DNA from: Gautieria morchelliformis
Taxonomy: Eukaryota > Basidiomycota > Agaricomycetes > Gomphales > Gomphaceae
Reading direction: 5' to 3'
DNA: 64,000 nucleotides
Assembly: GCA_015179125.1 (NCBI GenBank)
Contig: WHVA01000366.1
Location: 54,051-118,050 of the forward strand
Position numbers and translations under genes: made by a program. The notes under the pieces are model-generated. The model was not told where the DNA came from, searched no databases, and was given only the letters and a program-made list of their open reading frames with translations. Positions 22,851 through 35,358 of this stretch are shown here, one piece after another. How positions within the stretch are numbered: position 1 is the first letter of the stretch; the number at the start of each line of letters is the position of its first letter.

Positions 22851-22858
22851 TTATATAT
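22851..22858 (+). promoter_or_regulatory. Possible TATA box (TTATATAT)
   Basis: TTATATAT lies about 50 bp upstream of the rhamnosidase ATG at 22909, a plausible core-promoter position. No other support. Confidence 0.35.
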
Positions 22859-22908
22859 GCTAGGTCAAAGTCGCCAACGCAGCATCGTTGCTCAGAACGA
22901 GTCCATCC

Positions 22909-25305
22909 ATGAGGTTTTTTTTGGCACTCTTCGCTTTGCTCCAGCTTTCGCAAGCAGTTCCTTTCGAAGAGTACATCCTCGCGCCTGCCTCCAGAGACCT
23001 AAGGCCCCAGTCGGTCTTTAATGTGAACGGGTCTGTCTCCGGTGCCCAGGGGCTGCTACAATCCACCGGATCGTCCACAAGCATATCTGGCGTCAATTCG
23101 TCAGTAACCTACGATTTTGGTCTGAATGTTGCTGGGAGAGTGCGTTTCACTGTCTCAGGGAACGTCTCAGCTTCGGGGGAAGTGCTCCGTCTAACTTATA
23201 GTGAGAGCTCACTGTGGGTTACTTCTCTGGAAAGCGATGGCACCGGGAATGGTGGCAATGTAAGTTACCCATTCCAGGATATACGCTTGTCTACTCTTGA
23301 CACCGAGCTTTAGGACGTTCCTTTCACGTTCAACATTACTGCACCAGGGACGTACACTGTACCACCGGAGTTCCTTCGCGGCGGGTTTAAATATCTAACG
23401 CTCGGTCTACAAACAAGCGGACCCGTCGAGCTGACGGATTTGCGATTGAACTACACTGCCATGCCGCATTTCGAAGATATGCGGGCTTACACGGGCTATT
23501 TTCATTCAGATGACCAGCTCCTAAATAGGTGTGATTTATTTTTCAAAGGTAGCGTTAATTATCCTGAGGCGTGTTCAGAATATGGTACGCTGGAGCATAC
23601 ACGACCCAGCTTTGCACGATTTCGCCGTCCGAGGGGAACGCGCTCGTGCAGGATATCACCATTCCAGGCCAAAGTCCCGCCCCTCCCGGAATCACCTACC
23701 TCAATACTACAATTACGAATGGTTCCAGCGCGGTCGTCGATGGCGCAAAACGTGACAGACTCGTTTGGCCCGGTGACTACGCAAGTCTTCTCGCAATCCC
23801 CCTTTTGCTAGAGGCTCATGCTATTTTGAATCAGGCGGTTGCGTTCCCTGCTATCGCAGTTTCAACATACGATTTGATTTCGGTTTCCAACGGCCTCGAC
23901 TCGCTGTTTGCTGAGCAGACCGTCTCAGGACAGTTGCCGTATGCAGGCTTCCCATTCCCAACCCCGCCAGCTATGTTCTCGTTCACATACCACATGTACA
24001 GCCTCATTGCTGTGTCAAATCATTTCCTGTGGTCGGGGGATGTCGCTTATCTCCAAGGTAAATGGGAAGGGTGGAAGAGAGCCATGACTTGGAGTCTTGG
24101 GACGATCGACGAAACGGGGCTTATGAATGTGACAAGCTCGGCGGTATTTTAACCACATCTGGAACTATATTTCAGGCGCTGATATTTGTATAGGATTGGT
24201 TACGTTTTTTCCTCGGCGGGCACGCTATCGAGGTCAGATTTTATTTGGTGTCCTCAACTGGTGGTCAGGCTTGAGCCCGCTCTTTAGGCTAACGCAATTC
24301 TCTATGGTACCCTTGATATGGGACTCTTCTTGGCGAGATCCCTCAACGATACATCGGTCATCGAGGCGTATACGAACAATATGACAAGGATAAAGGCAGC
24401 TGCCAACGCGAGGCTATGGGATGGAAGCGTAGGAATGTACAGAGACAATGACACATCAACGCTGCATCCTCAGGACGGGAATGTTTGGGCCATCCGATCT
24501 GGCCTCGTGCAGAACAACTCGCAAGCTTTATCTATATCGCTCAACTTACAAAACCGATGGACCGCTTTTGGCTCCGTAGCTGTCGAGGTACGCATACCTC
24601 GCTCATAGGATGGTGATGCTACTGAGCTTATCTGCGAAGGCTGCCGATGCCATCTCACCCTTTATAACTAGCATGGAGCTAGATGCACATTTCTCCCTCA
24701 ACAACTCGGCCTCAGGGCTCGAGCTTTTAAGGAGACAATGGGGGTACATGATGGATGATCCACGTATGACGAATTCTACCTTTATCGAGGGTTATAGTGC
24801 AGATGGTACTCTACACTACCCTCCCTATTCGAACGATGCTCGAATAAGCTACGCCCATGGCTGGGCTACCGGACCGACTTACACTCTTACGGTTTGCCGG
24901 TTTGTTCTGACGTTGGCTCACTGACTGATCGATCATGCATAGACGTATGTTGCCGGTATCCGGCTCACGGGACCAGCTGGAAAAACATGGACTATCTGGC
25001 CGCAGCCAGGTAACCTTACGAGTGTCGAAGCAGGGCTTTCAACGTCGCTCGGCAAATTTTCAGTTGCAACCAACGTGACGAATAGCACCCTGTCTATGCA
25101 TTTCGAAGCCCCGCAAGGGACGTCGGGGAAGGTGGTGATACCAACATTCAAGGAGCAGAACAAGTCTGGAGTGACATATACGATCGAGCGACTAGACGGT
25201 GACAGGGTTGTCAATGTATCTTCCACGTGGAGAGAAGAATTCTTTGTAGGTCAAGATGGCTTGGATGGAGGTGAGTACCGGGTGGTAGCGCGATACTCAA
25301 GCTGA
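22909..25305 (+). CDS. Secreted alpha-L-rhamnosidase-like glycosidase (GH78 type)
   Basis: Seven exons (22909-23259, 23314-23528, 23579-24143, 24194-24232, 24288-24587, 24640-24891, 24943-25305) give about 694 residues. The protein opens with a signal peptide (MRFFLALFALLQLSQAVP), followed by a beta-sandwich region rich in N-glycosylation sites (NGS, NSS, NVS, NTT). The six-hairpin domain shows WYAGAYTTQLCTI, the acidic catalytic-loop motif DGAKRDRLVWPGDYA, DWLRFFLGGHAIEANAILYG, FIEGYSADGTLHYPPY and ISYAHGWATGPTYTLT, then a C-terminal beta domain. In this family the Asp/Glu around D-G-x-K-R-D-R and the later Glu act in inverting hydrolysis of terminal alpha-L-rhamnose. It fits a plant cell-wall or flavonoid glycoside degrader. 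No frame damage seen. The 39-nt exon 4 is unusually short. Confidence 0.88.
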
Positions 25306-26048
25306 AGGCCGCTTGCTGTATGCGTGCGTTGTACATACTGATCTGAACAACCGGATGTCAATGAAATCTGTTAACCTTGTATCTGGCTAGGATGGAACTG
25401 GATCCAGAGCGTGCTGGAGGCCGAGTACGCCCGTAGCTGCTACTTGGATCGCCTTGTCAGAACTACGTCCTGCCGCCAGCGCGACCCCGACGTGTTAGGT
25501 AACTATGGCAACCCCTCGACCAGTGAAGCGTCATGGGTTCAAACGTGACTTTCAGAGCTACTCTCGAGCGGGCCACCAGGAAGAATGGGACCAGTAGACT
25601 TGTTCAGCACAAAATTTGAGGTAGCAGAACAACCAGTAGTGTGATGATCGATGTCGATGATCGCTGAAGCTGGAGGTCTGAAATTAGAGAAGGGCCGATA
25701 CCGGCAGACTTGTGTGGCACGGAATAGGATGTCTCGGACAGGGAGCCGGCGCGGAAGTGCCTGGTGCCTGCGACTTTCCCAGGATGTTCTGAGCAGAAGT
25801 TGCGCGTAAAATGGTCAGAATAACAGTGTGGAAAAAATCGGCCTGGATAATGATATTTGAAAATAATATTCACGTCACAGTACTGTAATAATGTTGGTGT
25901 TTTTGGGGATATTTTTAGTCAGGACGGTCTGCTTATGTCACGCTGCTGACCTCCACGTTGGTTGCTTCCAACGCCCAAACCAACACGCTTCGACCGTCCT
26001 TTTCGCTTTTTACGACTATACCCTTTCTTACCGCCGTCAGCAACGCTG
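25306..26048. other. Intergenic between rhamnosidase and Num1-type gene
   Basis: No supported coding frame. Both gene borders lie here; no repeat seen. Confidence 0.55.
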
Positions 26049-29000
26049 ATGGCGACATTCTCTGGCGCTGCTGTTGATCCAGAGAACATGGATCCATTAG
26101 CCCTCCAGCCGTCATTGCCCAGCATGCCTGCCAATGGAGACTTGCGCATTCAACTACAAGCTCTGTTAGATGACAAGGAGAAGCAGCTCAGCCTCGTCGG
26201 CACCCTTGGCCAGCGTTTTCTTGCCCAGCAAATGGAACTCGAGGAGCGTATCAGTCAGCTGAACGACCTTGAGGCTGCAAAGACCAGCGCGACAGATGAC
26301 CAGGCTCTGGAGACTGAAATCAGGGATAAACTCGGCGAACTTAAACACACGATGAATTCATGGGAATCTGAAAACCAGGATATGTTTGGTGTCCTGGGGA
26401 ACAAGGTGCGTTGTTGTCCGATTACCCGAGTTCTAAAATGACACCGACGAAAAGGTTAATGGCGTCCCACCATCTCCCACAGCAACGTCCCTCCCTTCAT
26501 TTGATGTTGAAGATACCTCCGCAGTACATTCCCCTACCTCTGGTCCTTCCGCCGCCCAATCGTCACGTCGCGCAAAGAACGCGGCCCATCGTGCCAATGA
26601 CGTCGGTAGGTGTATAAATCATGCGACTTGTGTATTCACTGTGAATGATGCCGCTGGCAGAATTTGCTTTCGAGATTGGTAGCAGTTTGCTAACCGAAGT
26701 TCGACGACTGCAGAGTTTGCTCGCTGAGCGAGACAAGGCGATCCGGGACATGAAAGAAGAAAAGGACGATCTTAAAAAACTTGTTGAGGACCTTACTACG
26801 GGCCTGCAGACTCAAGCCGCCAGTGCAGGTCTGTGTATGTCAGTCTGACAACGAAAACGCATTGACTTTGCACATAGAAAAATACAAGGAAGAAAACTGG
26901 AATCTTGAAGTCACGCTGCAAGAACTACGTACACAACTACAGGATGCGCAGACTGCTGGTCAAAACTCCGAGGCTGAGCGCAAGCGTGCCGCGAAGCAGC
27001 TTCTAGCAGCCAGAGATTCCATTGACCAGCATAAAAACGAGGCAGAACGTCTAACCTCTAAACTTGACGAGTTTAAAGCAAAACACGAAACAGACGTCGC
27101 TCAAATGCGCAAACAGGCCGCTGGTTTGCAACGTGACAAGTCGGACCTTCAGTCCACCCTCGAGGCGCTCAAGTCTGATATTGCAAAGAAAGATCGTTCA
27201 ATCAAACGCTTCGCTAGTCCGCTCACGCCTAACGGACTCTCCCCGTACACCCCAGCGCAGGGCGATGGCGAAGAGGAAGAGGATGTATTTGGAACTACGG
27301 GTGGCGCGTCTCGCCGGAAGCTTGACGCATCCGCCATGTTCGGCCAAGACGGCCTTGGCTCTGATTATGCCGACTCGAGTCCGGATCCCAGTCCCTCTCG
27401 ACCTCACCTAGCGCCCAATCATCCCAGCAATGAGATCGAGGCGCTCAAGCAAAGTCTCGCACACGCTCACCGACAGGTCAGTATGCTCCGTGGTACCGTG
27501 CAACGGGAGAAGGAGTTGCGCATGGACTATAGACGCAAGCTTGCAGAAGCAGAGGGCAGAACCGAGGAGTTGGTAGACGAAGAAGAAGAGGAGAACATTG
27601 ATCCTACCAAGGCTCGCTCACGGACAGCACGAGGTCATGGACGAGGTGCGGTGCGCCATGGGAGAGGCACTCGATCCGCACTTTCTCAAAAACTGGCCAT
27701 GGTTCCCGGGACGCCAGATTCAGAGTTCCTCGACAGTATTGATGAGATGGAGGTGCCGGATGTCGCTTCTGAGCCCACGCTTCAACTGGAGCAATATGGC
27801 GAAGAGGACGACGAACAAGCACTTGTTGACAATGACGACGATGGTATCTCGCAAGCTCGCGATCGCAGAATCAGTGCAGACGGCATGGATCCCGCCTTTG
27901 CCAACGTCCTGCGCAGCTCGCCATCCTCCGCGGTTCCATTGCACGCTTCTAGTCCCTTACGTGAGATGACGAGCGTCGCCACTCGCGGCGGCCGTAGATC
28001 AAGAGGCGGCGTGCCCCATCTAGCCGAACAACGTCCGTCGTCACTCGTCGAGCCAGCGGGGGCCCTTGCTGCGGAACTTGGTATGACGGAGGAAGTGCTG
28101 GGTCCCGAATTTACGCTTAGCCGACATGTTGAGACTGCTGAGGTTGCATGTCAGACAGAGCCAGAGCCAGAGCCAGAGCCAGAGCCCCAAGCCGAAGCAG
28201 CTCCCGCACCTCTTCCTAATCATGACTTACCACCAGTCGAAACTTGCGAGATGGCCGTTCAGGTAGAGGAGGTACTTCCACAGGTCGCCACCTCCGAAGC
28301 TGGGTCGCAAGCGATGCCGTCGTACGTGGACGCTGCAACAGACGCTTCAACCGCAATGACAAGCGATGTGCATGTTCAAACTATGCCCGCGCCGCGTACG
28401 GTTGAGATGGACACGCAGACCAGTCCACTTATTATCCCCGCTCCGCGTACCGTCGAGATGGACACGCAGACCAGTCCACTTACTATCCTCGCTCCGCGTA
28501 CCGTCGAGATGGACACGCAAACCAGTCCACTTATTATTCCCGCTCCGCGTACCGTTGAGATGGACACGCAAACCAGTCCACTTAAGTCAAAAGACCGTGA
28601 GTCGATTATCTCCCTGAACCTTGGAGGTATTACGCGCCGTGGGACAATCGTCGCTGTCGCGCCGGGAGAACGTCTGACCGCAACGGATGATGAGGGAGAA
28701 GCCACGGAAACTGACACCGGAACTGAGACGGAGGGCGAGTACACAGATGCGCGAGAATTCCCTACTGCAACCACGCCCATAACGGGCTCCATAGCCGACT
28801 TTTACTCCACGCGATCTGGCCCTCAGGACTCTACTGCCGACTTTCATTCCGTGCAGACTGGTCCACAAGAGTCTACTAGTGACTTTTACTCTGTGCGGTC
28901 TGGACGCGCCGATTCGGATGCAGACGACAGTGACCAGGAGAGTATCAAGGCTTCGAGGCTGCATCGGACTCGAACCTCGAGTCGGACGACTGGTGTTGAC

Positions 29001-31153
29001 ATTGCCTTAGGGTATGCCCATTACCAGTCGGGCGTGCATCCACCACCGTCCCCTCCTCCCCGGGTTATGTCCGAGGAAGCAGTGCAAGTCGAAGTGAAGA
29101 TGCCTGAGCTCAAAGAGACGTCAATTCAGACCGACGATTGGACGCCACCACCACCTCCTCCACCGGTTCCACCGGAGCCGCCTGCACCTTATTCCTTGTT
29201 CCGTGTCGGTGCTTACCCCCAGCAGTTCCAGTATATTGCGCCTCCCACGTCTACTCCTTCGACCCCTTCGGGGTCTTCCCCTCAAGCCAATTCCTCTCAT
29301 GATTCAACCTCGACGGTCACTACTAGTCCACGCCGAGCTGGCACGACATCTCTTGTCACACGGGAGCATCTTCAGAGGGCTTCAGTTGAAACTGCACTTG
29401 CTGGAGATGACGCTGTGCGTACACGAACACTGAGTTCACAGACTATGTTGGCGCCTTTGGACAAAACCCGTCCGCCCACGATGATGCTACCCCCTCCTCC
29501 ACGTATGCCTCCGCCACCCACAATACCCGATAAGAAAACATCATCCGGAAGCATGGCCCCCCCGCGCGATATACCTCCTCCTCGTCCCACCTCTCCACCC
29601 CCACCAGAGCTTATCCAACGAGCCACTACGCCCACGTTTGGGGGCTCCGGTCTACTCGTTCCCTTTCGAGGCCAAGTTCGACAACATGGCGCAAGCATGC
29701 CTCCCTCTCAGCAAGGTCTTGGCCGGCGGCCATCTACCAATAGTTTCCGCTCAGCAGCCAACGCGGCGGTGTATGCAAGTGTTTCGGGAGCTACTGGAAT
29801 ATCCCCCATCGAGGCCGCCCGGCGACAGCAATCGACGGCTTCTCTCGTCTCTAGCCGACAGTCCAGCTTGGCCTCCCGGCGGTCATCTGTGTCTTCTGAG
29901 CATCACCAGGTCCGTCCACCCCAGAATCCTGCTGTACCAGCTCCGCCTACACCGGGGCGCACCTTGCAAGGCCCCGACGGAGGGACAACAGATCCCGCTA
30001 TCATCCATGCTATCACGCAGACTATGATTGGCGAATTCCTTTACAAGTACACAAGGCGTGTTGTGGGCAAAGGTCATGGCGAGAAGAGACACAGGCGATT
30101 TTTCTGGGTTCATCCTTACACAAAAACACTATACTGGAGTTCTGCTGATCCAGGATCTTCGGCCGTCAGTGAATCCAGCGCCAAGAGCGGTGAGACCCAG
30201 CGACGTTTATCCCTTATACTCAGTATTGATCGTCACACGTAGCCTACATCGATTCAGTGCGGTCTGTGCTAGACCCAAATCCAATGCCACCAGGGCTTCA
30301 CCAGTATAGCGTGGTTGTGTCAACCCCACAACGGGAGATGAAGATCACGGCACCTACTAAAGAGAGACACGACATATGGCTCAATGTGAGTATCGGTCCT
30401 TAATGGCTGCGACACTTGTTGATCTCTGCGTGGTAGGCTCTAAACTATCTTTTAGCTCGTCCGAGTACTGGTCTCGCACACTCACCTCAAACCATTAGAT
30501 CAAATGTCAACCAGGCAGTTAGTCCTGCTTATGGCTCTATGAGACTTCCGGCCGATGAAGGCGTCCACAGAGACGTTCTAGCAAGTCCCCGAAGTGCTAG
30601 GAGCATTGGCTCCGCTTTATCAGGTGATTCGTGGAATATAACACCCCGTGCGCAGCGCAGTCAGTCACGGCTGTCAACGAACGGTTCTATTGGCAAGCGG
30701 TCTGGTACACCTGCTGCTGAGTATCTACGATTGGGAGGTCCTGACAGCCACCACACAAGTCCTGGTAAATCCGACTACGAGTATGTTCCAGGTCGTAACG
30801 ATGACGATGATTTGGACTTCGAGATACACGATAGTATCGCAAATGGTGAAGGATATGAAGGCTTAGAGAATGTTCGAGCTTGCTGCGATGGACGGCATGA
30901 CCTGGGCACTTTGTCTCGCAAACCACACCACCATCATCACCATCGTCACCCGCCGCATCCCGCTGGCTTATCTCAAAATCAGAGCGTGGAGCCGAATGAG
31001 CCCGCATCCCGTCCAGTGTCTCCGTCGGCGTGGTCTTTCCGCTCACGAGCTGGAAGCACGACTTCCCATGGCGGAGATAGCATTTGGTCCCGATTCGGCT
31101 CGAAGCGTTCTAAAGGCGCGCCACCCGTTCCAGCTTCGCCTGGCGAACGATAG
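26049..31153 (+). CDS. NUM1: Num1/Mcp5-type cortical anchor, coiled coil plus PH domain
   Basis: Six exons (26049-26405, 26455-26605, 26661-26828, 26878-30189, 30243-30385, 30437-31153) give about 1615 residues. Residues 30-120 and 170-350 are coiled coil. The long acidic, Pro/Ser-rich middle holds four 17-residue repeats (APRTVEMDTQTSPLI). Near residues 1265-1390 lies the family's C-terminal PH domain: IGEFLYKYTRRVVGKGHGEK, HRRFFWVHPYTKTLYWSS, VLDPNPMPPGLHQYSVVVST and ERHDIWLNALNYLLARPS. In yeasts this PH domain binds PI(4,5)P2 at the plasma membrane and the N-terminus captures dynein or mitochondria. A His-rich run and a basic Ser-rich tail follow. The ATG at 26049 opens the coiled-coil frame. 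Intron 3 (26829-26877) contains an open frame but is needed for phase. Confidence 0.9.
28384..28587 (+). repeat. 51-bp tandem repeat, 4 copies, coding
   Basis: Four in-frame copies encode (P/L)APRTVEMDTQTSPL(I/T)I inside the Num1-type protein. The copies differ mainly at third positions, so they are not very recent. Confidence 0.93.
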
Positions 31154-31509
31154 TCCCTCATTACTGTGACGACATAAGACCTTACGATTCAATCCACTTC
31201 TTGATGTCAACCCTCTTGCTGCTTTGTCTCGTTTTCAATATTCCTAATACCACGTCGAGCCATTCTCTCCTTGACCGCATTTTTTGATGTCGGCGACCTT
31301 TGTATTGAATTGTGCCAGTACAATCCCTTTTTTTCCTTTTTTGACAAATGTCGAGTCAGCCAATGGTTGGGATGCGTTGTGGTCCTTGTAAGATTACTTT
31401 ATAATCCAAGATACCTACTACACCTTATGAGAACACATGGCTATGAAATATCTGGTATAACCGTTGGGACTGAAAAGGACAGCTGAAATAGACCAACACC
31501 CAACGACAC
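31154..31509. other. Convergent 3' spacer
   Basis: No gene; it holds the 3' ends of the Num1-type gene (plus) and the next gene (minus). Confidence 0.55.
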
Positions 31510-32487
31510 CTAACCGTCATCACTCATTATGATACACACCGGAAACTCGGTTTCAGGCCACTTGGTAGCCACAGTACTAGAGTCGCGAAGCTGGGCGGAT
31601 GAGGCTTGTATGTGCACTCTAATCTCCTTCGCGAGCTGGGCAATGAATCTGCAGGATAAAGGGAGCGAGAGAACATCAGTCAGATGAGAGAAATCACGTG
31701 GGAAAAAGGTGTCAATAGACGAACTTGTTTCGCTTGGTTATGCCTTTCTTCAGTCGTGATAATTCCGTCTCGCTAGCCAAGCCAAGACTTGCAAGAAATA
31801 AATCTGCCTTATTCTGGATGATGGCATGATCCAGTCGATCCTGCATAACGGCCACAGGAGTCGAAACTTCGTCGGGAGATGAGTCGACTCTAGCATCAGA
31901 TTGCAGGTTGACGTCCTCCAATCTTCTTGCAACCGCTTTCGTTCTCGCTAAGCGCCGCTGAATGAGATGGGGTGCAGCGTGTGGTGGGTCCATCATGTCC
32001 GACCTGGCCATACATGCAGCTGAAGACGCAGATATCGTCGGGAATTCCGATCCGCTTGTTATAAAATTCGCTCGATGGCCAAGGGGGCGATGGGTAGTCT
32101 CGGGATTCGTCCTGGGGGTCGGAACTGCAAGAGGATGGTGCTCTGTGACAAAAACCGGAGGCTGCTTCCATGCAGAATGTGGATGTTGCAGTATAAGGCT
32201 ATGGCCAGAAGTAAAATCGTCGCAGAAATATAGAGGCTGTCGTGCTCGCGGTGAGTCACTAGACTCGGAAAATGGTCTGACGAGCCCGATACCTCTGAAG
32301 GAGCCTCGCCCGTATTGTTCCCTGAAATTGCTTTTCTTGATCCGTGCCACACCGTTTGTTCGGGTTGCGTGGTCGGCACATGTTGAATGCGGGGATTATT
32401 GGTTGATTCTGAATGCCGCATGCGTTTGTAGGATGGAGAATACAGGGCGCATTTTCGTTTGAGCCTATTGGGAGGAGGAGATATCAT
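31510..32487 (-). CDS. Unrecognised 281-aa protein
   Basis: Three minus-strand exons (32293-32487, 31725-32236, 31510-31648) join in phase. The first intron (56 nt) switches between two overlapping open frames, which explains why both look coding. The product starts MISPPPNRLKRKCALYSPSY, is Pro/Ser/His-rich for about 150 residues, and ends with a helical, charged region (RRLARTKAVARRLEDVNLQ; RLDHAIIQNKADLFLASLG; FIAQLAKEIRVHIQASSAQL). The conserved-looking part is the C-terminal 110 residues, probably a coiled-coil or scaffold subunit. Family not recognised. It diverges from the RAD51-like gene across about 210 bp. Confidence 0.65.
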
Positions 32488-32695
32488 CAGGTCTTCGCAA
32501 AGTAAGTATGCTGGGTGAATGCCAGGTCAAACTTTTAAGTCGAACCTTGTCTCGCTAAGCCGAACTGTTAGACATTGAAACCAAGTGGCAGGCTGTTCCG
32601 CTTTACTTAGATTTATGTAATAGCCGACGCGATTGGTCACGTGGTGGCACGCTTCGTCACATTGTGACCACTGACTGACTGGATCGCGACTCGCA

Positions 32696-33608
32696 ATGTC
32701 CATGCATCCTTCTTGCCAAGATCAAACCATCGAATTCCCTTTGCTCGATCATAAAACTGGTGAAAGAAATATTTCCTCCACTGTCAGTGCTTCATCCCTC
32801 CTTGCAACCTCTAATGCTGCCAAGTCTCCCGCAAACCCATATAAAACATTATCGGCTCCTATTGATCGTATTATCGGGCCGTACATGCGACCTGGGTATG
32901 GACTGCAAATTTCTGGACCTCCAGGAACTTATCTGGAACAATTGCTGATTGGGTTGGTAAAGAGCGTCACTAGTGATGGAAAGGAGGTTATGGTTGTTGG
33001 TACGTTACATGCGTTTCCTTGCATTAGCAAGTGCGACAAGCAATATTTTATGTAGACATGCAAAATAAACTCAAGGCGTCGACCATATGTCGGTCACTCG
33101 ATGATGGTGCGCGGGGACATTCCATTCATGCGACCTTATATACTTGAATGAAGAAAGTGATCGATAGACGAAAGAGCTGACAGAGTTTACTATCACATGC
33201 ATCATAGAATTGATGAAGTGATCAAACTTTTGTCGACTTTCCCAGACTTCCTGTCCACACATCCCAATGTCTGTCTTCAAAACAATACATTGACCGATCC
33301 AATTTGACATCCGCAATCAGGTATCCCTGCTTATTCTGTCGAGTCTCTCGTTTCCATTTCAAGTGGAGTCTGACTTCTCTGCACGGAATACCCATTTGAA
33401 CCATGTTCGTGCGTTGATTATCAAGTTGTGCAAGCACCATGGCCTTGTGGTCAGCTCTTCTCAACCAATAGCTATTTTCTTTGAAAGGGTTGCTTAGAAT
33501 TTGAACAGGTAGTAATCACGTCAGCCATGTCCATGCATTTTATCAACCCCGATGGTTCGCGGGGGACATTTGACAATGATTCTACAGCAGTTATGACACC
33601 CCAAATTG
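32696..33608 (+). CDS. RAD51-paralog-like (RecA fold) protein, 3' end unresolved
   Basis: Exons 32696-32999, 33056-33106, 33168-33268, 33321-33449 and 33509-33608 join in phase. RecA-family landmarks: RIIGPYMRPGYGLQISGPPG at the Walker A strand, VMVVDMQN (strand after), RIDEVIKLLSTFPDFLSTHP, the Walker B-like strand VSLLILSSLSFPFQ, HVRALIIKLCKHHGLVVVIT, and INPDGSRGTFDN with AVMTPQIG, as in RAD51C/RAD55-type recombination mediators. The Walker A loop reads GPPGTYLEQ and lacks the usual GK(T/S). The B strand also lacks the common acidic residue (LILSS). Exons after 33608 (about 33680-33850) could not be joined, so the C-terminus is open. The likely role is assisting Rad51 filaments. Loss of key residues may mean a non-ATPase paralog or decay. 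Confidence 0.68.
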
Positions 33609-34654
33609 GTATGATGCCCCTCAAATACATTTTTCACCCACTTACTGTCTGCATTGACGTCTTCGGTGAAATTTTCAGATCTGTCCTGTAAATGCATCAG
33701 TTCACTTATCATCTCTCGCGTGAGTCGGAAATCAGGGTGAGCTGCTCAAGATTGCTGGCGAACTCAAATTTCTCACAATGACGCTGTTAGCCGAGCTCTT
33801 TTCATTCCAGCGACATGCCAATCCAAACTCCGGGTAGAGTTTGATTACGTTGTGAGTCCTCCGCAGTTGATCAGCCCTGTGCGGGCTCGCGTGACTTTTG
33901 CTTAACCCACGCCTTACTGTCAGGGTCTTGATATGAGGGACAAGGTGGCCTAAGCCAATTTCATGTTTCAGCTGATGTTGTCGTTGTTACTTCCGGAGTT
34001 GTGGGCACAGATTGGGTGGGTTTGCTATTTGTGAGCAAATGCCTCAGTAAACCTGTACGCGGAAGAGGCCGAAAAAAGGATCAACACCCCATATATGCCA
34101 TATGTTGCACCGGTTTATAATTCAACAGTGCGTTATATACCTCGAGCTATTTTCACCTTATGGCTTCATCGGTCGCGGTGCATTTATACCATATAGTTGT
34201 CGTTCTCAGTGCCACTTCGATTTACCAACTACTTTGACCATTAAATTGTGGTCGATATAAGCGTAATTTTTTTAATTTCGCAGTCAATTTCAAGGAGACA
34301 TGAATGCGTACACTTGGAGCTGCGATGCTACCCAAAGTCGGACATCTCCACGGTGTAGCTACCTTGACTAGCTGTGAGTCCTCTTCCCACAGGAAATGAC
34401 TAAAAGTTTCTCGGGATCCCATCATGTTGACGTCACGTCATTCGCAAAATAATACAGAAGTGCGTCGTCCACCTACATTATATTATTCAAATATCTTATG
34501 TATATTATTTGACAAGTACTGTAAATATCTGCGCATGATATGTCCTGAGTTAAATTTCATGGATCGACGACCCCTGATGGAAATGTCAGAGCTGCAGGCA
34601 AATCATCCATGAAATTTGGCACCCACGGACCATCCTGTAAATTTATCTGAGAAG
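33609..34654. other. Unresolved 3' exons of the RAD51-like gene, then spacer
   Basis: Coding-like scraps occur (for example LLKIAGELKFLTMTLLAELF near 33745-33830) between GT/AG signals, and could be C-terminal exons. From about 34050 to 34650 the sequence is AT-rich with nothing supported. Confidence 0.35.
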
Positions 34655-35358
34655 CTAGAATTCGCCCGATAGGGCTCCTGGGCTTTGGAATAGCACTGGC
34701 TTTCCCCTCAACGACAAGAACGAAATTTTGTCGGCGCCATTTTGGGCGACAACACTGTAGACGTAAATGTTCCAGTGAGTTGTTCTGCGCAACAGTGACT
34801 TGAGACAAAACCACAAGACTTACACGGCTCCAGTGTTCACCTCAAATTCTGTCGAGTCCTTTGATGTCCACTCAAACGAAACGTGTACTTCGTCTGGTGA
34901 ATCGTCCTTTCGTTATAGAAACTGGTATCAGGATCAGTGTGTACGTCATTTCCACTGTGACGAACCTGCGAACTGTCGACCGATTCTGGAACCCGGAACT
35001 TTACAGTATCGGGATTGTAGTGACTTTGCAATGCGAGGAGCTTCTCCTTCAGCGCATCTCGATTGACTAGCTCCCCATCGACACGACCCTTTGCGTCGGA
35101 AGTAAAGGTATTATTGAAGCGAGTGCTGAACAAGTCAATAGGTCCTGGACCCAGATTGATGCCAGCCGGTGGTTTGGGAAATGATATGTGGGGTGCACTG
35201 AGGAGTGAGGCAAGCGCTCTCTCGACCCACAAGGCAGAAGATTGAGTTTGGGCCATGGAGGAAAAATGAGGCTGTTTATTCCTGGTCCAAGCTGAAGAGG
35301 CTCTATATATGCTCCGGGAAGGCGCTCGAGCTGACCTAAAGGCTAAGGTCGTCGTCAT
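34655..35358 (-). CDS. Unrecognised 201-aa protein, possibly mitochondrial
   Basis: Exons 34966-35358, 34824-34906 and 34655-34784 join in phase (introns of 59 and 39 nt). The first 35 residues are rich in R, S and A without acids (TLAFRSARAPSRSIYRASSA), as in a mitochondrial targeting peptide. The body has WVERALASLLSAPHISFPKP, DLFSTRFNNTFTSDAKGRVD, LKEKLLALQSHYNPDTVKF, VHVSFEWTSKDSTEFEVN and HWNIYVYSVVAQNGADKISF. The alternation of a helix, an NNTF turn and beta strands could be an NTF2/SnoaL-like cone, but this is only a fold guess. No frame damage. Confidence 0.6.

Noticed and set aside
26781-26877. The long Num1 frame starting at 26781 as the true gene start
   Set aside because: The first 30 codons are intron plus an out-of-frame piece of the preceding exon; splicing from the ATG at 26049 gives a continuous coiled coil.
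28347-28964. Minus-strand frames opposite the Num1 repeats (74-138 codons)
   Set aside because: They are shadows of the 51-bp coding repeat on the plus strand.
31962-32462. 166-codon plus-strand frame
   Set aside because: Antisense to a spliced minus-strand gene whose exons join in phase; no recognisable content.
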